From NCBI GenBank assembly GCA_023653785.1, contig JAMKCH010022258.1:1-64000 (forward strand): a DNA stretch of 64,000 nucleotides, written 5' to 3'. A model generated the notes under the pieces. That model was not told where the DNA came from, made no database searches, and saw only the letters and a program-made list of their open reading frames with translations. This document shows positions 23,681-34,329 of this stretch, piece by piece (the stretch's first letter is position 1; the number at the start of each line of letters is the position of its first letter). The stretch comes from Ophioderma brevispina (lineage: Eukaryota > Echinodermata > Ophiuroidea > Amphilepidida > Ophiodermatidae). The position numbers and the translations under genes are program-made.

Positions 23681-23755
23681 TGATATATATATATAATATA
23701 ATATATATAATATATATATATATATATAATATATATTATAATATATCTATATAAT
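23681..23755. repeat. (TA)n microsatellite
   Basis: Interrupted TATA run ending in CTATATAATACC. Confidence 0.95.
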
Positions 23756-23999
23756 ACCAGCGTCCTTGAGAGTAGGGTGTAGTGGATATGTAAATAGTTT
23801 AAATTAAGATTGAAGAAGCATGTAACCGAGTCTACTTTCCATTCACATCATATTATTCAAACCCTGAACCCGAATATACTATAATACGAACTCGGTTTCA
23901 GTGGACCCTTTTCTATATTTTAAATAAATACTGAGAATTAAAAATGAAATATTCATGAACGAATTTAGGTTACTCTAAAGAGCTGAACTCAGATTTCCC

Positions 24000-24125
24000 G
24001 ATGAGGCGCACTCAATTTTCAAACAAATCGTATTTTTTGCATATGCTTGTCCACACACTAATCAATGTTAAATAACTAAGCTCAAATCGAAGTCCTTCAT
24101 AAGGAAAATCACAACTTGTTATACA
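24000..24125 (-). repeat. Dispersed repeat (CTTGAGCTTAA family), copy 2
   Basis: Inverted copy. Its reverse complement reads GATTTTCCTTATGAAGGACT then GATTTGAGCTTAG and GTGTGGACAAGCATATG. Confidence 0.65.
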
Positions 24126-24420
24126 TTTACGGTCCGATTTTTTTGTTATACACGGTATCGCATGGCAAACTGTTATCACTGTGCATAAATGGTTGTACTG
24201 GCATGAAAACGAAAAATCCAATTCAACTTTGACTTTGAATTAAGCGTTTTAGGTAAGCATCTTTACACAGTTTGTAGATGAATATATTTTAATTACTACA
24301 CACAAATACAAATATATTTCGAAATCTCCGATTCCAGCCTTTAATTTGGAAATATCATTGGGTGGGACGTGAAATTTACTTAACTCATAGGCAAAATGTA
24401 CTGACAATGTTGTCTGTCTT

Positions 24421-24905
24421 ATGTCATTCAGGCAACACGGACGAGCCGATCACTAGTTGGTGTCTCAACGATACCGGTTTTTGATTGGTACAGCTCCGCC
24501 TTCTAAACACGCCTACGCTACGTTTAACCAATCACAGCGCACAGCCAGTGATCGCCTGCTCTGAATGTATTTTCAGTACCAAAATGGTTTATAATAGTAT
24601 CGTTAAGAATGTCACGTACGCAAAGCTTTGCTTCTAACACTGAGCTAGTTTAACGCAGGATGCCGAATCGAGCGGATCTTCTCATCAATGATGGCATCAC
24701 TGCACGTCGCATTATACGCGTGCCGTTTATTGGGCGAGAGTAAATTGTAGAAACCGACGGCGGCGCTTCACCAGTATCCTCTCACTAACTTGAACTGGTT
24801 GTTACGGCTCATATCGACGAGGATCATATCTCCAGAGACAGCATGCTGCAGAAGCTATTTGACAATTAAAGAAAATCTTTCGCAGGAAGAGATGGCAAGA
24901 CGCAG
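24421..24905 (+). promoter_or_regulatory. Candidate GPCR promoter and 5' UTR exon
   Basis: This stretch is richer in GC and CpG than its surroundings. It holds an inverted CCAAT box (GATTGGTAC near 24,484) and a direct one (ACCAATCAC near 24,526). It ends at a possible 5' splice site, CGCAG|GTAGCA, at 24,905/24,906, about 640 bases before the acceptor at 25,545. No TATA box is evident. Position and composition fit a CCAAT-type promoter plus a non-coding first exon for the receptor, but nothing in the sequence proves transcription. Confidence 0.3.
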
Positions 24906-25545
24906 GTAGCATAGAGCTACCTTTATTCACTTAATGAGGCATTTGTTGCTGCAGTACCAAAATTAGCAACTGTGCACGCAAATGGGATTTAATAGATTTC
25001 TGGTATGCTATATTAATAGCACGCTAACCATTCAATACTTTGCTGATGCAAATCCAGCTGCACTGGAGTATTCGAATTGTTTTGTCAGGTGTGACATTTT
25101 TAAGGTTATACGAGATAAAACCACGGGTCATTAGCCGTGTATCTTCTTCGTCAATTTATTGCCTTAATATTGAGAATGGAGATAGCTGCCAATGTGGATT
25201 TTCCATTTCCAGCGTCTCCACATAAAAGACTTTTATTTGAAATTTATATTGGTTAAGTCTTCCAGATCTTACCTAGATAGATGGAACGCGCGCGCCCGTG
25301 GGATAATAATAACTAGAATACTAGAACATAACTACAGGCAACGTTAAGTGATGAACCGTGACTAACTAACAAGGTAGGCTACAATTAATTATGTCTTTAC
25401 TAAGTTCTGTCGATTTCTCTACCATGGAATGGGAAGTATAGAACCTGTGACGCGGGAAACAGTTATGCTAAACCTAACCAATCAGTGCAGGTAAAACAAA
25501 TACAATACTGATTGTTTCTGCCCACATCGCCTTGTGATTTTGCAG

Positions 25546-25621
25546 GAGACAGAGACGATAGAGTGACAATACCAACTGGAGGATTAAATATGTGACTTTC
25601 TTTCGTCACATATCTGGAATT
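25546..25621 (+). promoter_or_regulatory. 5' UTR of the GPCR with upstream splice acceptor and start-stop uORF
   Basis: A pyrimidine-rich run ending in TTTTGCAG (AG at 25,544-25,545) makes a good 3' splice site, so the coding exon probably starts at 25,546. In the leader an ATG at 25,590 is followed at once by TGA (25,593-25,595), a one-codon start-stop uORF with A at -3. It lies 26 nt before the receptor ATG. The splice site is an inference from consensus only. Confidence 0.45.
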
Positions 25622-26707
25622 ATGGCCGAGGGTTATGTAGTCAGTCCAGTTAACGACACAGTTAATACTACAATATTTATCGAACATGATGTGGCATTAA
25701 TGATCGTGAATGCGTGCATAGGCTGTTGTGGAATCCTTGGTAACGGCCTTGTTTGTTTTGTACTTACGATTAGACGCCGGAAATTCCGTTCTAATACTGG
25801 TTTGTTAATTTTTAACCAGTCTCTTATCGATTTAATCAGTTCTGCGGTATTTTCTGCTCTGCGCTTCGGACCCGACTCCTATTCGCTACCTTCTCAATTC
25901 TGGAGTGATATGATCTGTAGAGTGTGGGCTTCAGAATACGTTCTATGGTCTTTATTCTACGTTTCTACTAGTAACCTCGTTATTATATCATTAGATAGAT
26001 ATTTTGCAATGTGTCATCCGATACGTCATCGCTCCACCTTTACTAAAAGGAGAGTCCAGTGTGCCATGGCCGCTGCCTGGGCCATTGGGTTTCTTTACGA
26101 ATCTTACTGGATTGGTCTGAACCACCATATAGAAGGAGAAGGATGTATTCCAATGTGGCCAAGCCGGAAGGCACAGATGGCTGTTGGCATATTACTATTT
26201 GTTCTTGAATACCTCTTTCCAATATTCCTAATGGGATTCTGTTATATCAATATCATCTATGTTATTCATCGAAGACGTCATTCAAACTTAAACACGCAGG
26301 TGGAGAATTTCTTACGAGCAAGAAAGAATGTAAGCATTACCCTTTGTTTGGTCGCCATATCATTCTTTGTATGTTGGACACCAACTGAAGTATCATACCT
26401 CATGTTTAACTGCGGTTGGGGCTATGACTTCAACAGTATCTTCCACGATGCCGTTGTCGTGCTTGTTCAACTGAATTTATGTGTCAATCCCTGGATTTAT
26501 TCCTTCAAATATGAACAGTTCCAAAGACAGACTAGAGATATATTTTGTAGTTGCTGTTGTTCTGGAAGTTCTAATAGTTTGTGCGATGGCATGAGTGTTA
26601 CATCGCATCATCCCCGAACTAGATCGGCTTCGCAAAGCCAAGTTACAATGAATACTACCTTTCGTGCGGAAAATGGACGAACAGAAACATGGATTGTATT
26701 GTGCTAA
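25622..26707 (+). CDS. Class A (rhodopsin-like) G-protein-coupled receptor, single coding exon
   Basis: This is an intact 361-residue seven-transmembrane receptor that would sit in the plasma membrane and signal through heterotrimeric G proteins; its ligand cannot be told. Landmarks in order: N-glycosylation sites N11 and N15; TM1 with G40-N41; TM2 with D70 (NQSLID); C99 at the head of TM3 paired with C175 in the second extracellular loop; DRY at 125-127; W153 in TM4; P200 and Y208 in TM5; CWTP at 251-254 in TM6; NPWIY at 289-293 in TM7; then helix 8 and a cysteine cluster (C309, C311-C313) suited to palmitoylation. The tail is short and serine-rich. I chose the ATG at 25,622 because it has A at -3 and G at +4; the frame stays open upstream to a GTG at 25,592 but has no earlier in-frame ATG. 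Class A membership is certain. Subfamily (peptide-type versus lineage-specific orphan or chemosensory-like) is not resolved. Confidence 0.95.
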   Translation: MAEGYVVSPVNDTVNTTIFIEHDVALMIVNACIGCCGILGNGLVCFVLTIRRRKFRSNTGLLIFNQSLIDLISSAVFSALRFGPDSYSLPSQFWSDMICRVWASEYVLWSLFYVSTSNLVIISLDRYFAMCHPIRHRSTFTKRRVQCAMAAAWAIGFLYESYWIGLNHHIEGEGCIPMWPSRKAQMAVGILLFVLEYLFPIFLMGFCYINIIYVIHRRRHSNLNTQVENFLRARKNVSITLCLVAISFFVCWTPTEVSYLMFNCGWGYDFNSIFHDAVVVLVQLNLCVNPWIYSFKYEQFQRQTRDIFCSCCCSGSSNSLCDGMSVTSHHPRTRSASQSQVTMNTTFRAENGRTETWIVLC

Positions 26708-26808
26708 CACTTTCCACAGATCTTGTTACTATTATTTAATTTGAAGCTAAACTATTGTATAAAATTTGCTAAGATAATTGCGTCCACATAATTCACAGTA
26801 CCATACCA

Positions 26809-26814
26809 AATAAA
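26809..26814 (+). terminator. Poly(A) signal AATAAA of the GPCR
   Basis: A canonical AATAAA lies about 100 bases after the receptor stop codon, giving a short 3' UTR. It is the first such hexamer downstream. Confidence 0.5.
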
Positions 26815-27048
26815 TGAATAATCTCTTCAGTCATTTCATTCTCCTTGTCAAGGACAAGATAAGTGAGTCTACATAGCAATGTTATCGAAGCAATCGAAGA
26901 GTCCGTGAGTAATAGCAGTCCATAATGGATATCTCAAATTCTGTAAAATGTATTCTACAAAAATTCACTCTCTTAATTAAATATCAATACATGCAAGTCT
27001 TTCACAGTTATTTAAACATTAAATATGGTATTTGTCTTTTTACCTTAA

Positions 27049-27359
27049 AGGTGCATTTCGTGATTCACAATCTCGTCCCCCGACGTACCTTAAAAATGTT
27101 GGGAATTTTATATCATCTGAAAGTGTGTATATGTGTATTAACCTTACATGCAAATTCGGCCATATCTGTAAGAAATTCGCAATATTTTTAATTTTCTGCT
27201 CGTTTACAGCACAATGGCCTATGAGGCCTTGTGAAACTGAAACAAGAATTTGCGTGCAACACCAAACCGGATTCAACTTGAATTTGGGGAATATAATTTT
27301 CACACGGATATCTAATGAACCATAAATAAAACTGAAGGTGTTAGAATCACGAAATGCAC
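27049..27359. mobile_element. TTAA-flanked MITE (AGGTGC family, copy 2)
   Basis: 311 bp with perfect 18-bp terminal inverted repeats AGGTGCATTTCGTGATTC, flanked by TTAA at 27,045-27,048 and 27,360-27,363. Long open frames on both strands here are spurious. It sits about 340 bp downstream of the receptor stop. Confidence 0.8.
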
Positions 27360-27363
27360 CTTT

Positions 27364-28876
27364 AACCGACTTGCATATCATTTCAAAATGTTCTGGCATA
27401 TCATAGACGCCACTTTAAAAAAATGTATGCAATAAAAAGTATGCTGTAGTTTTTGGAAAAAGAAATATCAGCGAATGCACGCAAAGAAGAGCAATTATCG
27501 TTATTATTAATACCGAATATCATCCTTTCCAAAAAGCAGGTGATGCTTCTGCCGAAGTACAGTTGATACTTCGGTTGATCGAAGACAAATTTTGACCACT
27601 GTAACTTGACTTTCAAAAGCAATTACAAACATCTCAAAATGGCAAATCACAAATCCGTGGGTTATATTAATAAAGATATCAAGTCGCAAGAAACCAAACA
27701 ATGTCTACATTATGCTGATTACATCGGTTGTTTGTAATCGTTACTTCTTGTTTCATTACCAACCGTTAACTGCAAACCTCACATCAACAGGGAAAACAGC
27801 TCTATGGGCATATGGACATGGCTAAATAAATCATTCATTAATTTGATGAAATAACAAGGAAAACGTCTGCAATAAAGAAACTAATGGAATGTGACGGGTA
27901 ATTACCTGCCAACATACTGACGTGAACATGAATTATTTCTCTTAATGTATTCATAGTCTGAAAAAAAGTAATAATGATAGTCCCTGTTCCCAAATTGTTA
28001 TCCCCAAGATTATGATTAAGGTATTTGAAAAAAACACGCAGTTATTTACAGAAAACCATCTGGAAGTACTTACAGTTGATGGTTTATCTTATCCCATGCA
28101 AGCTGAATTACGGTTATTCAAAATACTTATCAATATTTAGGCGATTCTGCACAAAAGTGAATATTTAGAAAAATGAATATTGCTAATAATGTGCTTATAA
28201 GCCCCCTGGAACAGCAGTGTTCTTTCACTGAGGGGTCTACCCTGTATAATTAAAGGTTAATAAATAAATATGTTTACACAGGAAATGGATAACCGATTCA
28301 AATTAGTAAAAACACCAGCGCTACGAGAATGGAACAGTAAAATCCAATGCTAGTTGCCGTGGAATCGTCTGCTTTTAAAAAACAAGTAGTCCGACTCTCT
28401 GATGCGCAAGGCGGGCACTACTTTCTAACTGGTAGTCTAAAAATGTTACCTATGAAATCTATTAGCCTGTTTTAACTTATATACGAATTAAATTTGAAAC
28501 AGGTGGATTGTTTGTCTAAAATTATGAAACCTTTGTTGTTAATATTTCAAACAATATGTTGTTTATTTACTACTTTGTTAAAACGGGAAGTAATTAAGAA
28601 CAGCTGTTTAAAAGCCTCTATGACAAAGCCAGAATTAACATAATAATATCAAGAGTGACACAATGGCGACACCTGATTTGGACAAATTTGTATTTATTCT
28701 ACTCGCTACAGGCTGTCCAACTTTTACTAAATCTCATTCTCAGTATCACAAACTAGAGAGTCCTAGGATGTAGAGACACACAGCCTACTCTCTATGGTGT
28801 TGTCCATTGTGTGCAGTTCGCGTCATTTGTTTCAACACTATATAAATTAGCCTCGTCCATAAGGTTATTTACGATA
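27364..28876. other. Spacer, nothing recognised
   Basis: AT-rich, stop-dense DNA between a MITE and the long hairpin. Confidence 0.6.
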
Positions 28877-29061
28877 TTTAGAAAACCGGGTGCATGCACA
28901 TTAATGCAGTGAGAACGCCCATGCCCTGCTGTGTTCAGGAATGTGACCGATATCGATCGAGTGAACTTTGAACTTTTGCGGTCACATTCCTGAACACAGC
29001 CGGGTATGGGCGCTCTCACTACATTACCGCATCTTTATATGCATGCACCCAGTTTTCTAAA
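28877..29061. repeat. 185-bp near-perfect hairpin (foldback)
   Basis: Left arm 28,877-28,949 is the reverse complement of right arm 28,979-29,061 apart from a few substitutions and an ~10-bp expansion on the right. A 29-bp spacer forms the loop. Arms begin TTTAGAAAAC and run to GTGACCG at the loop. It could be a small MITE or a transcribed long hairpin. No open frame. Confidence 0.75.
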
Positions 29062-29309
29062 CCCCGTAGCGGTTTATTCCGTATTACGTGCAGACTAGGA
29101 CCATTAAAGTATGGGGACTCCAGGTATATACCGACAAATAGAATTGAATTTCTTAAAAAATGCAGTTTACAATGCTAGTGCAGTGTGCTATAACATGCAC
29201 GGCAGTGACCTTTGTAGGCCTATATGTCAAGATCATAGTTAAGATTCTTATGTTAGCACAGGTGCGGCCGTTCCCCTATTATTTGCAAAAAAAAAATGGA
29301 GGAATGTAT

Positions 29310-29640
29310 GCACTACCTCGCGTCATTTTGTTCTGTATCTTTCAAATAATTCCAACTTCTTAGACCCACTCCTAAGTCGCGCAAGAAAGGGTATCCACGA
29401 AAAAAAAGAAAGGGTATCCACGTAATCGCGCCATTTTGTGCCGCATCTTCTAAACACTCATTCCTAAAATCGCCCTCTCGCACACCCTCATGCGTGAAAA
29501 AGGGGAAAAATTTGCCAACAAATATATGCGCAAATCTCGCCATTTCTGATGCATCTTCAAATATCCCCCAATCTCTTCCCTCAGACACCCCTTTGCGCAA
29601 GCGCGACAAGCTTGCCCCATCAAAATACCCTGGCGCCACC
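29310..29640. repeat. Three ~110-bp diverged tandem units
   Basis: CGCGTCATTTTG...GTATCTTTCAAATA, CGCGCCATTTTG...GCATCTTCTAAACA and CTCGCCATTTCTG...GCATCTTCAAATA start at about 29,319, 29,436 and 29,537. A 24-bp stretch (AAGAAAGGGTATCCACG) is also doubled near 29,400. Open frames on both strands come from the repeat. Confidence 0.65.
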
Positions 29641-30114
29641 CCATCAGTTGTAGCTAGTTGTGAGTTGTCTGAACTTTATCGCCTTGCTTTGAATTTATTA
29701 CAAATAATAGAAACAATTTGTATAGAATCAGACAACTGTGTGAGATTGAAATTAACGTGGAAGGGAATCTCTAATTTCGTTATCGGAAAAGTTGATTCTG
29801 ATAGTGACTTCAAGTTACAGCACCTGTGTCGATGTATGCAGGCCTTTCATCATTGATGCATTGAACAGCAATCTTGCGATTCCTCGTTAACTCACGTTAT
29901 ACTTTTGCCAATTCCACATCCTAACTGCTCCAGTGTTTTAACCAATTTGAATATGTGATTTGTTTTAGAATTAATATACCTTAGATTAAAGATTTTCACG
30001 AAAGGTTTGATACTTCATCAAATTAAGTGGTCACTATTTATCTGTGACAAGGTAACTACGATAAAGCCAAAAGGACATGCAATTTTTGGGTCATTCTTCC
30101 ACCAAATAAAGTGC

Positions 30115-30225
30115 TATATCTCTTACGTCCCTAGAGGGAAAATGACTATACGAATCTGACGATCACCGCAAAAAGGGAGGTGGCGCAATTTGTCTTGTTA
30201 GATCTAGGAGCAATTTCACCTAGGG
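30115..30225. repeat. Dispersed repeat with AGATCTAGGAGCAATTT, copy 1
   Basis: Shares TCCCTAGAGG, GACAATCACCGCAAAAAG-like and GTTAGATCTAGGAGCAATTT with 62,984-63,085. Confidence 0.65.
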
Positions 30226-30306
30226 GGAATTTAATGGATAGAGAGTGTTCCAAAAGTCACGCCACCATTTTCATCCTTCGTAAATCATAACTCATAATAT
30301 TCCATA

Positions 30307-30520
30307 GTACACTCTAAAAATATATATTTTCCTCAATGTTGATTAAAAAAGGAAGAACTCTTTGTTGAGTTGGGTCAAAGTTGAGTAAACCTTACGCCCT
30401 TTAGGGTGAAATATACTCCGCTTTATATAAAATTTACTCGCTAAGATTTACACAACAGGAAGAGCTGCTCCCTTTTTAAATCAACATCGAGTAAAATTTT
30501 AATCAACATTTAAGAGTGCA
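30307..30520. mobile_element. Probable MITE with CACTCTAAAA-type ends
   Basis: Imperfect inverted repeats of about 50 bp: TACACTCTAAAAA...AATGTTGATT at the left pairs with the complement of CTGCACTCTTAAATG...ATGTTGATTT at the right. The interior has shorter repeats of GTTGAGT. No gene. Confidence 0.5.
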
Positions 30521-31570
30521 GTAAGAAAAACGTTTTTCGCACTGAGAATGGAATTCGCAATGAGAATGGAATCCGCAACCTTTCTTTGCTTTCGAATGTC
30601 TGAAGAGCAAACCTATTCTACCTTATTGTGATAATGTTCACGACGAAATATCACATTTTCCTGAATTTGTAGTTACTTATGAAGAATGATACATATGTTT
30701 AATATTGATATTCCTGTCTTTGACTATTTATTATTACAAACTGAGTTATGTCGAGTCGTGCGAAATCTTTAGAGAAGGCAGCGAATTGCAGAATTTCGAA
30801 AGGGCGTACCTGATGGAACCTAACTTTAATAGTGACAGCTTTATTGATTTGGCATTTGCTTAAAATCAAAGCACCTACTCATTTAGGGGTGTTTAAGTTA
30901 TGTTAAAATGGCCATTGTTAACACTACTTAGCAATGTACCTGAATGGAATGGGGGGGGGGATTTTCACGTGCAAAATTTCAAAAGTGAATTGCGCTGATA
31001 GAATAGTTCTTTTAATCGCGACAACATAAAGTATCAAATGAATGAGTATGCTAAGGATTGTTATGTAGGAAGCGACAAAATTATATCTCGATATCTTGAA
31101 TATTACTATTTTTTACAAAGTGGAATTCCCTTGAAAGTTAAAGCATTCAAATTGCCATTTTAGGTGTTGTATCTCTATAACTCAGTAAGTTATTGTAGCT
31201 CAAGTTACCGAGTGCTTTGCTACAGTGTAATGCTGTTTTCAATCACGGTCTCCATTTTAATGACACCCAAGAAATGAGTGTTCCAAAAGTCGCGCTACCA
31301 CTTTTAACGCTCAAAGCTCTGGAATTGAACAACCAAAAGAAAACAATGTATAGAAAATTCTTACAATTATTCGAAATTTGACTTCATAAGTAATTATAAA
31401 CATTATTGACATGTTACGCACAGAAATTATATATCGGAATGTGTAATTAGATGTGTATACTACAAGTATTCACATCTATTGGATTTTTATTTATCGTTTA
31501 ATAAATTATATAATCTGATCCTTTACCTGCGAAGAGGCCTATGGCTTAGATGCTATAATGCTTGTTATTA

Positions 31571-31840
31571 TATACTCCCCGCCTAAAAATCCGAACGATA
31601 TAAATTACTGTATTAAAAAGGTATGTAGGTATGTAGGTGAATTATAATAATAAATGCCAGGAGCGTTGTTCGGGGAAGGTTTTGCTTATTGACCTGTGTC
31701 CGTAATGCATTGATAACGAAGCATGATGTGGAAGTTTGAGAGATTTATCCAGCTGGCTTGGCGGGTTCATTTGAAAGCAAGTTTGAGCACGTTGATGGCC
31801 ATTTCAACATCGTTCGGATTTTTTTTAGGCGGGGAGTATA
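31571..31840. mobile_element. MITE with TACTCCCCGCC termini
   Basis: 270 bp with ~29-bp terminal inverted repeats (31,571-31,599 and 31,809-31,840, differing by three extra T). Ends read TACTCCCCGCC and are flanked by TA, fitting a Tc1/mariner-type non-autonomous (Stowaway-like) element. No coding capacity. Confidence 0.7.
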
Positions 31841-31966
31841 TAAATTCAATAACACATCACCCAATGTGACGCGTTCATTATCCGCTCTTAACAATATTAG
31901 AGTCACCATGGCCATTCATTGATACCTTATTTTATGTCAATGTGACTAAAATAACAATTCATTTTT

Positions 31967-32048
31967 TTGTCTTCTTTGTAGTAAAGCTAATACATTATAG
32001 CTAATACATTTGTTGTCTTCTTTGTAGTAAAGCTAATACATTATAGCT
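31967..32048. repeat. Perfect 36-bp tandem duplication (46-bp spacing)
   Basis: 31,967-32,002 and 32,013-32,048 are identical, beginning TTGTCTTCTTTGTAGTAAAG. The match is exact, so the duplication is recent. Confidence 0.85.
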
Positions 32049-32298
32049 CTATTATTATAAACCTGAAGAAAGGAAAGGACTGATTGCTCATATCGTTGTA
32101 TAAGGCTCCTGTGGCTATACAACTCGGTGAATTTTTGATTCGGCTGGCTACACAAATGTCATTAAGCGCTCTAATACCACAATTGTGCGGAACGCAGTTC
32201 GAAGATCGGCTGAAAAACAGTGTTTGTTCATCAGGTGATTTAGATCAACCATTGCAACCATTGAATCATTTGAGAAGAAGCAGGGGCTAGTACGTTAA

Positions 32299-32647
32299 AG
32301 GTGCAACGAGAGATTTCACATATCAGGTGTCCCTAAAAAAATCGAAAGTACTGATTTTTGCCCTAATGTAAAGCTTTCCATAAAAATATCCCCATCTTAA
32401 AGGATTAAGCTGAGAAATGTTTCTTTGGTACAAAATTTGTGAAATTTATAATTTCATATAGGAGCAAATATGAAATTCAGCCTATGTTTTATATTGAAAT
32501 ATAAGCAAATCAAAATCGCCTTTTTTCTCTCTTTTATGACATTTTCTGTCACCAAATACAAGGTAAGAAATCTATTGAGTGTCTAATGTATATAAAATTA
32601 CTATTGTGACACAATATTTGGGTGTCTCAAAATCTCTCGTTGCACCT
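32299..32647. mobile_element. TTAA-flanked MITE (AGGTGC family, copy 3)
   Basis: 349 bp with perfect 18-bp terminal inverted repeats AGGTGCAACGAGAGATTT, flanked by TTAA at 32,295-32,298 and 32,648-32,651. The AT-rich interior shows no coding capacity. Confidence 0.8.
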
Positions 32648-32651
32648 TTAA

Positions 32652-34329
32652 TCTTGGCCATTTCGTGTGTCAGTAGCCGAAATGGTTTTTTTTATACGAT
32701 TGACGATCCTTTTCTGTACTGAAAGTATTTTACGTTTAAACGGAAAGAGGGGCCGCTTTATAACGTGCACCGGAATGTTAAATAGAATTTAATGAGATAT
32801 GACGATAAGTCATTTATCATTCTAAAAATCGGCCATGGTGCATGAAACAGAACGAGAAAGAAGTTTGATATTTCTGTTTTGTTATCGGGATAAACTACTT
32901 GAGGGTAAAAATAGAAGTTCATATATCACATGGTAAAATATAATGATTATCTCTAACAATTTTTTTGATTTAGTGCTTTGTAGTGCTTTCGTATGTTCAT
33001 TGCTAAAGAATATTGCGGTTAATTAGGGTGTTTGATCACCACAATGTCTTTACTCAGCAAGCTCCTGTCTATATTCTAAACTTAATACATGTACAGACTG
33101 TGGTCGGTGTTACGCTCCAGTTCCTCTGTTGGAGCGTTACAACAATCATCACGATTACCTTTAGTGAGCGTGCATTTTTTCGGTATGCACGCTTGCCAGT
33201 GGAAGAAGTTGCCAGAACACCTGAGGAATGCAGACATCCTCACCATCTTTTAAAGACGTTGAAAGCCCATCATGCTTATGAACTGTAGTTTTATTTTTTT
33301 TGCGAGTGCCTTAATTACAAGGTTTTTGTTAAAGTGCTATAATAATTTCATGCTTGATTGATTGAAGGGGACGGGGTTCCATATGGTTCATATGGTTCAT
33401 GGTTGGACATTATTGATGGCGTAATACAAGTATTTAAGGATTACTAATAGTTAAGTAGAATGTGGCGTGTCAGTGTACTGGCCTTAACAATTTGTTCAGT
33501 CAAGCTTCGATCGCCGATGATCCACAGATTTCAACGTCGAATCTGAATGGGCGGGGACAGGTATAAGCGAGGTAAAAAAAAAAAACAAATGAGTAATACC
33601 GGAATCACGCTTAAAATTGGAGACATCAGGTTGTCCCAAAGGGATGTTTGGATTAGTTCTTAACATGGTCAATCAAAAAGTTGTATGGGTCAGACTCCAT
33701 TCATTTATATGCTGTATGGGAGTATCGCTTCACCTCCTTCACAGCGAGTCTATCGTCTTCGCATCACATTGAATAATGCCGGTGTAAAGATAATTAGGGA
33801 ACGACCCTATGACATGAATGTTGTAGAATTGCAAAAGGCGTTGTACAATATTTGTTTAGTATCGTAAAATGATTTATTTTGTTTTACAAAAATGATTACA
33901 GTAACATTTAATAATATTGTTGAAGTACTGAATATCTGGAGTTTGACACATTAACACATGCGACCATTCAAGGTAACCACCCTTTTTGTGACGCACAATT
34001 CTTTAGTGGAAAATTATCCATTTCAAGTTTTTTTTACAACAATTTTGTCTTGGCAAAATCATAAATGTACAAAAGCGTACATTCTTGGAAGCTTATAAAA
34101 CAAAGATTCCAATAACATCAACATAAACTGGATATCAGGATGTACAAGTAAATTACAGGGTGTAACAAGTATATTTTCAAAAAGAGGTTGTCCTGTGAAA
34201 TTTTAATCTCCTTTCAGAAGAATTGTATGCAATTGGGACCATAAAATTAAAAAAAAACACAAAAACAGCTTTGAGAAAATATATAGATTGTATAGGGTGC
34301 AATGTGTGTATTGGGTGGCTTAAATAATC
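32652..34329. other. Spacer with two short hairpins
   Basis: Small stem-loops at about 33,110-33,140 (TTACGCTCCA/TGGAGCGTTA) and 33,165-33,193 (AGCGTGCA/TGCACGCT). No gene recognised. Confidence 0.5.

Larger units (their letters stand above)
22996..24000. other. Spacer between the repeat array and the GPCR region
   Basis: AT-rich apart from the unidentified frame and the TA microsatellite listed separately. Confidence 0.5.

Noticed and set aside
25592..25621. Upstream GTG start adding ten residues to the GPCR
   Set aside because: Animal translation normally needs ATG; the ATG at 25,622 has a good context and gives a usual receptor length.
27040..27399. 119-codon minus frame beside the GPCR
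   Set aside because: It coincides with a TTAA MITE; the near-palindromic ends keep both strands open.
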